From NCBI GenBank assembly GCA_026627345.1, contig JAPNUP010000047.1:1-41770 (forward strand): DNA of 41,770 nucleotides, read 5' to 3'. Origin of the DNA: Bacillota bacterium (lineage in GTDB: Bacteria; Bacillota; Bacilli; Alicyclobacillales; SLC66). Below the pieces are notes generated by a model. The model saw only the letters and a program-made list of their open reading frames with translations. It was not told the DNA's origin and searched no databases. Each line of letters starts with the position of its first letter. Positions within the stretch are counted from its first letter, which is position 1. This document shows positions 23,871-31,640 of the stretch, one piece after another. Both the position numbers and the translations under genes were made by a program.

Positions 23871-24959
23871 ATGGCTGAAGATCGCATGAATGAGTTGCGC
23901 GCAGAACTAGACATTATCAATAGTGAATTGTTGCAATTGCTCAGTCGCCGTGCTGATGTCGTGGAGCGCATTGGTCATATCAAACACGCGCGCGGGATCA
24001 CGATGTATGATCCGGAGCGCGAGAAAGAACAACTTGAGCGACTCGTGCAAGAAAATCCAGGGCCATTTCCGGATGCAGCGATTCGCCACTTGTTCAAACA
24101 GATTTTTCAAGCCTCTCTCGGATTGGAAGAGCAGCAGCGTAAACTGCTCGTGAGTCGCGCGCGTTCGACGACGGACACAGTCGTGACTATTCGCGGGATC
24201 GAAATCGGTGGCGGTAAACCGATCATTGTGGCTGGACCTTGCTCGGTGGAAACGCCGGAGCAGATGGAGAAAGTCGGCGCTGAGATGCGCGCGCAAGGTA
24301 TCACGCTTGTACGGGGTGGAGCGTTTAAACCGCGCACCTCGCCGTATGATTTCCAAGGTCTCGGTGAACCGGGCTTAAAGTTGCTGAAGCAAACGGCGCA
24401 GAAGTACGGTTTCTCGACGATTTCGGAGATTATGAATCCGGCTGATGTGGAGATGGCCATTCAGTACATCGACGTCATTCAAGTCGGTGCTCGCAACATG
24501 CAGAATTTTGACTTGTTAAAAGCGGTTGGTAGCACGCGCGTGCCTATTTTGCTGAAACGCGGCTTGGCCGCTACAATTGAAGAACTCATTTATGCGGCTG
24601 AGTATATTGCGGCAGCAGGTAACGAACGAATCATCTTGTGTGAGCGCGGTATTCGCACGTATGAGAAAGCGACTCGTAACACGCTCGATATCTCCGCCGT
24701 GCCGATTCTGAAGCAAGAAACCCATCTGCCGGTGTTAGTAGACGTCACGCATTCCACTGGACGCAAAGATATCATGATGCCCGTCGCCAAAGCGGCGCTG
24801 GCCGTTGGCGCAGACGGTGTGATGGTCGAAGTGCATCCAGAGCCGAGTGTGGCTCTGTCTGACAGCAAGCAGCAGATGAATTTTGCGGAATTCGAGTCCT
24901 TTATGAATGCGTTGCGCGTTTCTGGCTACATTCCGGCGCTTGAGTCAGTAGGCAAATAG
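23871..24959 (+). CDS. aroA: Bifunctional chorismate mutase / 3-deoxy-7-phosphoheptulonate synthase
   Basis: 362 aa, ATG after GGGAGAGATAGAGG. The N-terminal ~90 residues are an AroQ-type chorismate mutase (LRAELDIINSELLQLLSRRADVVERIGHIK, then YDPEREKEQLERL). Residues ~105-360 are the type I-beta (KDO8P-synthase-like) DAHP synthase: IVAGPCSVE, RGGAFKPRTSPYDFQGLG, DVIQVGARNMQNFDLL, PVLVDVTHSTGRKD, EVHPEPSVALSDSKQQM. This fusion is the Bacillus AroA(G) arrangement, in which chorismate/prephenate binding at the mutase part feedback-controls the synthase. Follows hisC at 64 bases and ends in a terminator. Confidence 0.96.
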   Translation: MAEDRMNELRAELDIINSELLQLLSRRADVVERIGHIKHARGITMYDPEREKEQLERLVQENPGPFPDAAIRHLFKQIFQASLGLEEQQRKLLVSRARSTTDTVVTIRGIEIGGGKPIIVAGPCSVETPEQMEKVGAEMRAQGITLVRGGAFKPRTSPYDFQGLGEPGLKLLKQTAQKYGFSTISEIMNPADVEMAIQYIDVIQVGARNMQNFDLLKAVGSTRVPILLKRGLAATIEELIYAAEYIAAAGNERIILCERGIRTYEKATRNTLDISAVPILKQETHLPVLVDVTHSTGRKDIMMPVAKAALAVGADGVMVEVHPEPSVALSDSKQQMNFAEFESFMNALRVSGYIPALESVGK

Positions 24960-24990
24960 GCGAGGTATTTCTACTGTAAGATGTGTAACG

Positions 24991-25030
24991 AAGCCAAGGG
25001 TCTTCCATTTGGAAGATCCTTGGCTTTGTT
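24991..25030 (+). terminator. Terminator after the DAHP synthase gene
   Basis: AAGCCAAGGGTCTTCC (24991-25006) / GGAAGATCCTTGGCTT (25011-25026), loop ATTT, one G-T pair, TTGTT tail. Confidence 0.9.
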
Positions 25031-25065
25031 GAGGTTTTGTAATGATTCGTGATTTCAAGCGATTC

Positions 25066-25097
25066 TTTACAGATCCTTAACAGAACATCGCTACACT
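25066..25097 (+). promoter_or_regulatory. PhoP-type box and -10 for pstB
   Basis: TTTACA (25066-25071), 5 bp, TTAACA (25077-25082): two PhoP half-sites with the 11-bp repeat of Bacillus Pho boxes. TACACT at 25092-25097 is the likely -10. This predicts induction on phosphate starvation. Confidence 0.65.
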
Positions 25098-25131
25098 TTA
25101 GAAAAGCAGAAAAAATGAGGAGGATGTTGTC

Positions 25132-26031
25132 GTGAGTGACAGTGCGTTGTCCGTTTTAGACAGACAGCCTGTGCGGTCGCAACAGAATCGGGCGGAGGCC
25201 GCCAAGGAGGAAATCCAAGAGATGCCTGTCTTGCGGAACTCCCGAGGGATGACGGCAGGGGATACCCGCGAAAAAGCGGAAACTTTATGCGCGGTGTCTG
25301 TCCGTGATCTATCGGCCTACTACGGCTCGAAGCAGGTCCTGCGCGGCGTGTCCGCACACTTTTCGCAAAACGCGATAACCGCACTGATTGGGCCATCCGG
25401 ATGTGGGAAGACGACCTTCTTGCGCACCCTCAATAAAATGAGCGACACAGTGCCCGGCTTTCGCGCCACTGGCCAGATCGAGGTGCTGGGCCAAAATGTG
25501 AATCGCATCAGTGATGTGGAAGGGTTTCGGCGATCAGTCGGGATGCTGTTTCAAAGACCGAACGTCTTTCCTATGTCGATCATGGATAATCTGACGCTGG
25601 CACTGAAATTATTCGGCGTCAAGCGGCGTGAGCGCGAAGAGATTGCAAAGGAAAAATTGCGTGAAGTGGGGCTTTGGGAGGATCTGAAAGACCGCTTGTC
25701 GCATGCTCCTTCTGCTTTGTCTGGAGGGCAACAGCAGCGGCTGTGTCTGGCGCGGGCACTGACTGTGGAACCGCAAGTGCTGTTGCTCGATGAACCAGCG
25801 TCCGCGCTTGACCCGAAATCTACGCGGTTGTTAGAGGATTTGTTTGTTCGGTTATCTTCGCGCATGAGTTTGGTACTTGTCACGCACAATTTGGCGCAAG
25901 CCAAGCGCATCGCCCATCAGACTGCGTTTTTAGAGGCTGGGGAACTAGTAGAATTTGCGGACACAGAGACGCTGTTTCACTTCCCTGTCGACGAACGCAC
26001 GCAAATCTATGTGCAAGAGCAAATTGGCTGA
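25132..26031 (+). CDS. pstB: Phosphate ABC transporter ATP-binding protein
   Basis: 299 aa, GTG start after TGAGGAGGATGTTGTC. Energises phosphate uptake. Walker A GPSGCGKTTFLRTLNKM (the LNRMND-like stretch after it is typical of PstB), MLFQRPNVFPMSIMDN (Q-loop), signature LSGGQQQRLCLARAL, LLLDEPASALDPKST, and the switch His in LVTHNLAQAKRIAHQTAFL. The first ~50 residues, rich in Gln, Arg and Glu, are an extra N-terminal extension compared with the usual ~250-aa PstB. The gene comes first in the set, unlike the common pstS-C-A-B order, and a strong hairpin separates it from pstS. Confidence 0.93.
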   Translation: MSDSALSVLDRQPVRSQQNRAEAAKEEIQEMPVLRNSRGMTAGDTREKAETLCAVSVRDLSAYYGSKQVLRGVSAHFSQNAITALIGPSGCGKTTFLRTLNKMSDTVPGFRATGQIEVLGQNVNRISDVEGFRRSVGMLFQRPNVFPMSIMDNLTLALKLFGVKRREREEIAKEKLREVGLWEDLKDRLSHAPSALSGGQQQRLCLARALTVEPQVLLLDEPASALDPKSTRLLEDLFVRLSSRMSLVLVTHNLAQAKRIAHQTAFLEAGELVEFADTETLFHFPVDERTQIYVQEQIG

Positions 26032-26040
26032 TCGCCTAAG

Positions 26041-26087
26041 AGAGCGAGAGGCCTGTGTCCGCTACTGGGACACAGGCCTCTCGCTCT
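26041..26087 (+). terminator. Strong hairpin after pstB
   Basis: 20-bp perfect stem (26041-26060 with 26068-26087), AGAGCGAGAGG...GTCC, loop GCTACTG, no T-run. Likely a terminator or an mRNA 3'-end stabiliser. Confidence 0.7.
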
Positions 26088-26099
26088 TGCGCAAACGAA

Positions 26100-26130
26100 C
26101 GAGCCAACCATTTACCAGATGGCTGGCTCG
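26100..26130 (+). terminator. Second hairpin between pstB and pstS
   Basis: CGAGCCAACCAT (26100-26111) / ATGGCTGGCTCG (26119-26130), one mismatch, loop TTACCAG. Together with the first hairpin it forms a tandem pair in the 372-base gap 26032-26403. Confidence 0.5.
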
Positions 26131-26266
26131 CGCTTATGGACGGGGAGGTCCTGCCATACAACAAGTTGGCTGTCATGATTGCTGTTTTTGTTGCATGTCG
26201 CAAAGTCATCATGGCAAACCAATCTTAAAATTATCTTGAGGTTTAGACATGGCTACGCAATTGAAC

Positions 26267-26350
26267 TGTAAAGAGAATGTAAAGATACATCTTCATACGA
26301 CCTTTACGCAAAGATCACGATGTTTACAATTGCGCCATATCACCTTTACA
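26267..26350 (+). promoter_or_regulatory. PhoP-type boxes upstream of pstS
   Basis: TGTAAA-5 bp-TGTAAA (26267-26283; on the minus strand TTTACA-N5-TTTACA), then TTTACA at 26323-26328 and 26345-26350, exactly 22 bp (two 11-bp periods) apart. Predicts separate phosphate control of pstSCA. Confidence 0.6.
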
Positions 26351-26403
26351 TGCGTCTAGTACCCTATGACTGTGATCAATAAAACTCTGGGGGTAAACCA
26401 CAA

Positions 26404-27537
26404 TTGAAGAAGACTACTAAAGGTGCACTGCTTGCAGTCGCAGCAACGCTTTCGGTTAGCGTCATCGCTCTCGGACAGGGGCAGGGGCAGAGTGCACATA
26501 CAATGGCGCAGTCAGCGGCCCACCAAGCGAAGTCGGCGAGCAAAGCGATTGATTTGCAAGAGACAGGATCGACGCTGCTTTGGCCGTTATTTCAGCTTTG
26601 GGTGCCGGCATACAAACACGTGGCGTCAAACGTTTTTCTCACACCATCGGGCACAGGCAGTGGCGTAGGCATCGCTGAAGCCACGCAAGGGGTGGTACAA
26701 ATCGGCGCTTCGGACGCCTATATGAGCAGTGGACAGTTGGCGCAAACGCCAGGCATGTTAAATATTCCACTGGCGATATCGGCGCAACAGATCATGTATA
26801 AGATTCCTGGCATTAAGGCGAGCACACACCTTCATCTCACCGGCAACGTGATCGCGCTCATGTACATGGGCAAAATCAAATACTGGAACGCACCTCAGGT
26901 TCAACGTTTGAATAAAGGCCTGAAGCTGCCACATCTGGCGATCGTGCCGATCCATCGACACGACGGCAGCGGAGACACCTTCTTATTCACACAGTTTATG
27001 ACTGACACGAATGCCGCATGGGCCAATCCCACCACGGGGGTCGGCTACGGGACTAGTGTCAGCTGGCCGGCAGTGCCAGGGGCGCTCGACGGCGTCGGTA
27101 ACAGTGGGGTGGTGCAGATCGCGGCACGTACGCCTGGGAGTATTGCGTATGTCGGAATCAGCTGGTTGAACAATGCCCTGAAAGACGGCATGGGTGAAGC
27201 CATGCTACAAAATCGGGCTGGTCGTTTTCTCCTTCCGGATCATGCCACGATCAGTGCAGCAGCGGATAAAATGACTGCTAAAACACCAAGAGACGAGCGC
27301 ATTTCTCTGATCTATGCGCCGGGGCCTAACTCCTATCCGATCATCAACTATGAGTACGCGATCGTCAAGGAAACGCAAGCGAATGTGCAGACAGCTTCAG
27401 CGGTGAAAAATCTCTTGCTGTGGGCAATTTCTCCGAAAGGCGGCAATCAGGCGTCTTTCATGGGGCAAGTGCATTTCTTGCCGCTTCCGGCTTCGATCTT
27501 CCCGCTTAGCAAAGCGCAAATCGAGAAAATTCACTGA
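26404..27537 (+). CDS. pstS: Phosphate-binding protein of the Pst transporter
   Basis: 377 aa from a TTG; an in-frame stop at 26380-26382 leaves no other start, and GGGGG lies 10 bases upstream. Sec signal peptide MKKTTKGALLAVAATLSVSVIALG followed by GQGQGQSA: there is no lipobox cysteine, unusual for a PstS of a one-membrane bacterium. Binding-site marks are ETGSTLLWPLF, TPSGTGSGVGIAEA, IGASDAYMS, and PIHRHDGSGDTFLFTQF. It captures phosphate outside the cell for PstCA. How it stays at the surface is open (ionic binding, uncleaved signal, or an S-layer contact). Confidence 0.92.
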   Translation: MKKTTKGALLAVAATLSVSVIALGQGQGQSAHTMAQSAAHQAKSASKAIDLQETGSTLLWPLFQLWVPAYKHVASNVFLTPSGTGSGVGIAEATQGVVQIGASDAYMSSGQLAQTPGMLNIPLAISAQQIMYKIPGIKASTHLHLTGNVIALMYMGKIKYWNAPQVQRLNKGLKLPHLAIVPIHRHDGSGDTFLFTQFMTDTNAAWANPTTGVGYGTSVSWPAVPGALDGVGNSGVVQIAARTPGSIAYVGISWLNNALKDGMGEAMLQNRAGRFLLPDHATISAAADKMTAKTPRDERISLIYAPGPNSYPIINYEYAIVKETQANVQTASAVKNLLLWAISPKGGNQASFMGQVHFLPLPASIFPLSKAQIEKIH

Positions 27538-27571
27538 GGCTTGGTCCAGTGCGATTAGAAGGAGAGATCAT

Positions 27572-28561
27572 GTGAAAATATCGCGCCTGTTTGGCCGAGT
27601 ATTTTACGGGACTACTGGCTTTGCTGCCAGTAGTCCTCTCCTGCTGTTGCTTCTCATCGGCGGGGTGCTTCTCTATGATGCATGGCCGGCGTGGGAGTAC
27701 CAAGGCTGGTCGTTTTTCACAGGTATCAGTTGGAACATGGGTAACATGTACGCGAGTGGAGCGGTCACGCATCATGGTGTACAGGCGGCTCCGGGAGCCA
27801 GTTTCGGTATCCTGCCTTTTATAGTCGGGACGCTGGGTTCCTCTTTGATCGCGCTTGTGATCGCTGTTCCGATCGCTGTTCTGACAGCTTTCGGCCTTGT
27901 CTACAAAGTACCTGTGCGTGCGTCAGCTATCCTTTCACCCGTCATCGAACTTCTAGCAGGCATCCCTAGCGTCGTCTATGGGCTGTGGGGTTTGGCAGTG
28001 CTCGCCCCTTTTGTACAAAATGGGCTAGGGCCCTTGCTTGCGCACCTAGGTCGCATCATACCGTATCTGGCAGGTCCTGTTGGCACTGGCCTCGGCATGT
28101 TGACCAGTGGCTTGGTGCTAGCTGTGATGATCACCCCAGTCATGATAGCGGCCACCCGTGACCTGCTTATGCAGGTGCCGCGACTTCCTGTGGAGGGAGC
28201 GCTCGCACTCGGGCTGACCTCTGCCGAGAGCGTACGATACGTCAGTCTGCCTTATGTGCGCCGTGGCGTCTTTGGCGCAATCATCTTGGCTTGGGGTCGA
28301 GCACTTGGGGAAACGATGGCTGTGCTCATGATAAGCGGCAACGCCAATAACTATCTCCCGCCGAATCTCTATAGTCCGATTTCGACGATGGCATCGACGA
28401 TTGCAGCTTTACTCGATAGTGCGTTGACTGATTTTACAGGCATGGCTGTACACGCGCTGGCCCTTATTGCCTTTACACTCTTGCTCATAGCCATCATAAC
28501 CAATCTGCTGGCGCGTGTATTGTTGCAGTTTGGACACAGTGAAGCTTCGGTGGAGGTGTAG
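27572..28561 (+). CDS. pstC: Phosphate ABC transporter permease
   Basis: 329 aa, GTG start after AGAAGGAGAG. About six helices; the EAA-type loop for contact with PstB is EGALALGLTSAESVRYVSLPYVRRGVFGAIILAWGRALGETMAVLM. The periplasm-side loop after the first helix (WSFFTGISWNMG...YGILPF-like) matches PstC. Two bases separate it from pstA, so they are translationally coupled. Confidence 0.95.
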   Translation: MKISRLFGRVFYGTTGFAASSPLLLLLLIGGVLLYDAWPAWEYQGWSFFTGISWNMGNMYASGAVTHHGVQAAPGASFGILPFIVGTLGSSLIALVIAVPIAVLTAFGLVYKVPVRASAILSPVIELLAGIPSVVYGLWGLAVLAPFVQNGLGPLLAHLGRIIPYLAGPVGTGLGMLTSGLVLAVMITPVMIAATRDLLMQVPRLPVEGALALGLTSAESVRYVSLPYVRRGVFGAIILAWGRALGETMAVLMISGNANNYLPPNLYSPISTMASTIAALLDSALTDFTGMAVHALALIAFTLLLIAIITNLLARVLLQFGHSEASVEV

Positions 28562-28563
28562 AG

Positions 28564-29460
28564 ATGGCCATGCAAAGCATGATGCAACCAGGATCCAGTT
28601 CACCGTATGTCGTCTCTAACAGGCGCGCCAAGATGCGCCAACTTCAGTCGCGGCTGCTTTGGGCCGCTACTTGGGTGGCACTTTCGCTCGTCGTGCTAGT
28701 GATCGGCGACATCCTTTGGCTTGTGGTATCGAAAGGGATGCACGGGCTATCTGTAACGACCTTTACGACGGATACTGCTGGTGTGGCAGGAGGGTTGCAA
28801 AACGCCATACTAGGCACACTTTCTCTGATTGGGCTTAGTCTGCTCATCGCAGGACCGCTCGGTATATTTGCCGGGATCTACCTTGCGCTTTTTGCGCGTG
28901 CAAGAGTGGCCACGGCTATGCGGTTTGCTAACGACGTACTCGCGGGCGTCCCCTCGATTGTACTGGGTTACTGTGGATACACGATGATGGTAGAAAAGTG
29001 GGGCTGGGGATTCTCTGTTCTGGCAGGCGCTATTACACTATCTGTGCTGACACTACCGTACATTGTCAGGATGACGGAAGCTAGCTTGCGCCAGTTGCCG
29101 AAGGCGTATATGGAAGGGGCGCTGGCCTTGGGACTGTCACCTGCCAGTGCGCTTCGAACGATTCTGTTTCGACCTGCGCTACCGGGAATTCTGACAGGCT
29201 TGCTGTTGGCTGTGTCGATCGGCGTGGGCGAGACTGCACCGCTCATTTATACAGCGGGTTGGTCCAATTTCAATCCGGCTATGCATCTGTTGAAAAGTCC
29301 GATTGGTTATCTCACTTATGTCGTTTGGACATATCTGAACGAACCGTATGCTGCGGCTCACCAACTCGCTTATACAGCGGCCTTTCTGTTAATTCTGCTC
29401 GTACTGTTGCTGCACATTGGCGTGCGCTTCTTGCAACGTGGTACACGGACATCAGAATAA
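28564..29460 (+). CDS. pstA: Phosphate ABC transporter permease
   Basis: 298 aa, ATG after GGTGGAGGTGTAGAG within the end of pstC. Six predicted helices; the coupling loop is EGALALGLSPASALRTILFRPALPGILTGLLLAVSIGVGETAPLIYTAG, typical of PstA. Partner of PstC in the membrane channel. Its stop codon abuts the stop codon of the convergent membrane-protein gene with no gap. Confidence 0.95.
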   Translation: MAMQSMMQPGSSSPYVVSNRRAKMRQLQSRLLWAATWVALSLVVLVIGDILWLVVSKGMHGLSVTTFTTDTAGVAGGLQNAILGTLSLIGLSLLIAGPLGIFAGIYLALFARARVATAMRFANDVLAGVPSIVLGYCGYTMMVEKWGWGFSVLAGAITLSVLTLPYIVRMTEASLRQLPKAYMEGALALGLSPASALRTILFRPALPGILTGLLLAVSIGVGETAPLIYTAGWSNFNPAMHLLKSPIGYLTYVVWTYLNEPYAAAHQLAYTAAFLLILLVLLLHIGVRFLQRGTRTSE

Positions 29461-29877
29461 TTATGGTTTATTCACCATCATATAGCCGATCGCGCCGAGC
29501 AGGCCGAGTACGACGACTACAACACAGGCGGTCTCTACGCGAAACAGTTTCAGCTCGTCATGCGCCAGCACTTTCTGGCTGTCTGCGATGAGTTTCAGGC
29601 GTCTGACGAGTACCATGCGAATCGCTAAAAAAACGACGATGTAGAGCAGAATCGAAAGTAGCAGCCACATTTGCAACAACAGTCTCCATGATGTGACAGC
29701 TACCAAAAGAAAGCCCGTGATCCATAGTACCCAGTTGGAGATGCGATCTAAAGGCCGATACCAAGTGTAAAAAGCGCGTACACTTTTGACATCGCGAAGT
29801 CGCGGCACAAACGGGAACAAAACCAGCTTGGCTGTCACGGCCAGAAGGTGTACGATGAGTATAGGCATAAATAACAA
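29461..29877 (-). CDS. Predicted four-helix integral membrane protein of unknown function
   Basis: 138 aa if the TTG at 29877 is used (GGAGGG 8 bases upstream); the ATG at 29868 is too far from that site. Hydrophobic segments: MPILIVHLLAVTAKLVLFPFV, WVLWITGFLLVAVTSWRLLLQMWLLLSILLYIVVFLAIRMV (two spans), VETACVVVVVLGLLGAIGYMMV. It recalls DUF2269-type small membrane proteins but I cannot confirm a family. Divergent from pspA, convergent with pstA. Confidence 0.7.
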   Translation of the reverse strand: MLFMPILIVHLLAVTAKLVLFPFVPRLRDVKSVRAFYTWYRPLDRISNWVLWITGFLLVAVTSWRLLLQMWLLLSILLYIVVFLAIRMVLVRRLKLIADSQKVLAHDELKLFRVETACVVVVVLGLLGAIGYMMVNKP

Positions 29878-29950
29878 CGAGATGGCCCTCCTTCCCAAGG
29901 TGACTGTACCAATTAGTCGTCTCGGACGCAAATCAGTCACAGGCGTAAGC

Positions 29951-29975
29951 GAAACCTTTTGCTCGACGTTTCGTA
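29951..29975 (+). promoter_or_regulatory. Sigma-W type ECF promoter for pspA
   Basis: GAAAC (29951-29955), exactly 16 bp, CGTA (29972-29975). The stretch GAAACCTTTT matches the extended -35 of B. subtilis sigma-W promoters (TGAAAC-N16-CGTA). B. subtilis pspA is itself a sigma-W gene. Confidence 0.75.
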
Positions 29976-30011
29976 AATACAGTAGAACCACATTATGAGG
30001 AGGCTCATTAC

Positions 30012-30683
30012 ATGGCACTGTTCAAACGGATACGCGACATTACGGCAGCGTCGGTGAACGATATGTTGGATAAGGCCGAAGATCCTGTCAAGATGATCAA
30101 TCAGTTTTTGCGCGATATGGAGTCTGATATTGCTGACGCTGAACTTTCTGTCTCAAAGCAGATCGCGATGGAAAAGCGCTTTAAAGAGCAGCGCGATGAA
30201 GCTGCCGCACTGGTGGAAAAACGCCAAGAACAAGCGGTCAAGGCGCTTGAGCTGGGCAATGAAGAACTCGCTCGCAAGGCCTTGCAAGACAAGAAAGAGC
30301 AGCAAGAGCGCCTGGATACCTTTACCCAAGAACACGATAAAGCACTGGTGCTTTCAGAGAGCCTGCGCCAGAAGTTGGACGAGATGAAAGATGAATATAC
30401 GAAGATGAAGGGCCGCCGCGAGATGTTGGTGGCGCGTGCCGATGCGGCTAAAGTGCAGACACAGATCAACCATGCTATGGGCAGTTTCAACAGTGACAGC
30501 GCGTCGCGGGGTTTTGCGCGCATGGAAGAGAAAGTGATGCAGATGGAAGCGCAAGCTGAAGCGAGCAACGAACTGCACGGTGGTCATCAGTCTATCGACG
30601 ATGAGCTACGCTCCTTGGATAGCGGCGTCGATGACGAACTGGCAGCGCTAAAAGCAAAACTGGCGCAAAAGTCAGAAGCCTGA
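30012..30683 (+). CDS. pspA: Phage shock protein A / IM30 membrane-protecting protein
   Basis: 223 aa, ATG after ATGAGGAGG. Nearly all helical and coiled: starts MALFKRIRDITAASVNDMLDKAEDPVKMINQFLRDME, which includes the amphipathic membrane-binding helix and the conserved EDP turn. ESCRT-III-related proteins of this family polymerise on damaged membranes. It is served by a sigma-W type promoter, so it is a cell-envelope stress gene. Behind the stop lies an inserted palindromic element, then the terminator. Confidence 0.95.
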   Translation: MALFKRIRDITAASVNDMLDKAEDPVKMINQFLRDMESDIADAELSVSKQIAMEKRFKEQRDEAAALVEKRQEQAVKALELGNEELARKALQDKKEQQERLDTFTQEHDKALVLSESLRQKLDEMKDEYTKMKGRREMLVARADAAKVQTQINHAMGSFNSDSASRGFARMEEKVMQMEAQAEASNELHGGHQSIDDELRSLDSGVDDELAALKAKLAQKSEA

Positions 30684-30698
30684 TGCACCAAGACTTCG

Positions 30699-30890
30699 CT
30701 ATCAGTAACTGTTCAAAAAGTGTCGAGGTAAGACGTGCGTGGGAGAGGCGGCAGGCCGTTTTCAGCGCGCGGAGTGTACGTAGTCGGTACATGAGCACGT
30801 TGGAAACGGCCTGCCGCCTCTCCGGCGCTACGGAGTTCACGGGCGCATACCTGCGCCATTGGACACGTTTTGAACAACCTCTATCAGTAA
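30699..30890. mobile_element. 172-bp MITE-like nested inverted-repeat element with 10-bp flanking direct repeat
   Basis: CTATCAGTAA occurs at 30699-30708 and again at 30881-30890. Between them: outer inverted repeat TGTTCAAAAAGTGTC (30710-30724) versus GACACGTTTTGAACA (30862-30876), 14 of 15 paired; inner arms of 22 bp at 30742-30763 and 30802-30823 with one mismatch; central loop with TGTAC/GTACA. No coding frame of its own. This is the structure of a non-autonomous insertion with target-site duplication. Reconstructing the empty site puts the pspA stop about 15 bases from its terminator. Confidence 0.7.
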
Positions 30891-30935
30891 GGGTCAGAGA
30901 CAGCGAGTGTGCTGTCTCTGACCCTTACTTTGTTT
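30886..30935 (+). terminator. pspA terminator, displaced by the inserted element
   Basis: 19-bp perfect stem, AGTAAGGGTCAGAG...C (30886-30904) with its complement (30911-30929), loop GAGTGT, TTGTTT tail. Its left arm contains the end of the flanking direct repeat. Confidence 0.85.
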
Positions 30936-31197
30936 ACAACTGTGATCCGTGCGGCTGACTGCCGGGGGGCGGCATAAGTCCCTCGGAGAAGGCGGGATTT
31001 TCGTCCTTAAAGGGCGTGACGACTTGCTGGTTGTCCTCCCACGGCGTTACCTTACCCGGCTTGTCATGCGGGTATAGGGTTGCACCATAGGGACCTTCGG
31101 GAAACTCCTCACTTTGAATCGTTTCCCACACGCTAGTCAGATAAGCTAGCTCGGTGCTATGCCTAGTGACGCTCTGATGCAAAGAACGTTCCCCCAT
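30934..31197 (-). CDS. Small hydrophilic protein of unknown function
   Basis: 87 aa from the ATG at 31197 with AAAGGAGGAGA 7-8 bases upstream, a strong site that makes this a real gene. Sequence is Pro/Glu/Gly-rich with no helix or signal: MGERSLHQSVTRH at the start, then FPEGPYGATLYP, DKPGKVTPWEDNQQ, and a proline-rich end. It resembles small cytosolic proteins of spore formers only in general character. No family recognised. Confidence 0.65.
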   Translation of the reverse strand: MGERSLHQSVTRHSTELAYLTSVWETIQSEEFPEGPYGATLYPHDKPGKVTPWEDNQQVVTPFKDENPAFSEGLMPPPGSQPHGSQL

Positions 31198-31315
31198 GTG
31201 CAAATCTCCTCCTTTAACTGGCTCGGCATCCCCGTAGTCAATAAGCTATAATAACCATCAGGACACAGCACTTATTCCGACATTTTCATGACGGTGCCAT
31301 TGAGGAGGTTCGCAT

Positions 31316-31609
31316 GTGGGAAACATTCTTCTTGTCATCATCGTTTTGATCGTCATGCTGGTACTCTGGCCGATGTGGCGCAAGCGTCTCAACGGGCCCA
31401 AGTACGTCTCGGAACTCAGCTACTTGGTGGGTGAAAAAGGCTGGGTCGTCTCGAGTGTGGCTGTGGATAAGACAGGCATGGTGCGCGTCGGCACAGATAT
31501 CTGGAGTGCACGAGCTGCATTTGGATCGGATGCGCTAGAACCAGGGCAGTGGGTAGACATCACCGAAGCGAAGAAGGACATCTTGATCGTCAAGGCAAAG
31601 CCCATGTGA
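31316..31609 (+). CDS. NfeD-domain membrane protein (short form)
   Basis: 97 aa, GTG start after GAGGAGG. One N-terminal helix (ILLVIIVLIVMLVLWPMW) and a C-terminal OB-fold NfeD domain (VGEKGWVVSSVAVDKTGMVRVGTDIWSARA...EPGQWVDITEAKKDILIVKA). Short NfeD proteins work with flotillin/SPFH proteins at membrane microdomains; no flotillin gene is adjacent. Its closeness to pspA fits an envelope-stress setting. It lies 31 bases before uvrC, probably in one transcript. Confidence 0.8.
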   Translation: MGNILLVIIVLIVMLVLWPMWRKRLNGPKYVSELSYLVGEKGWVVSSVAVDKTGMVRVGTDIWSARAAFGSDALEPGQWVDITEAKKDILIVKAKPM

Positions 31610-31640
31610 ATGGGTGTCATCGCCGATAGGAGGTACAGCC

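Noticed and set aside
29458-29463. Abutting stop codons of pstA and the membrane-protein gene as a sign of a lost terminator
   Set aside because: Convergent genes without a gap are common in compact genomes; nothing else supports a deletion.
30683-30958. Plus-strand frame behind pspA as a gene
   Set aside because: It consists almost wholly of the inserted palindromic element and the terminator and has no ribosome binding site.
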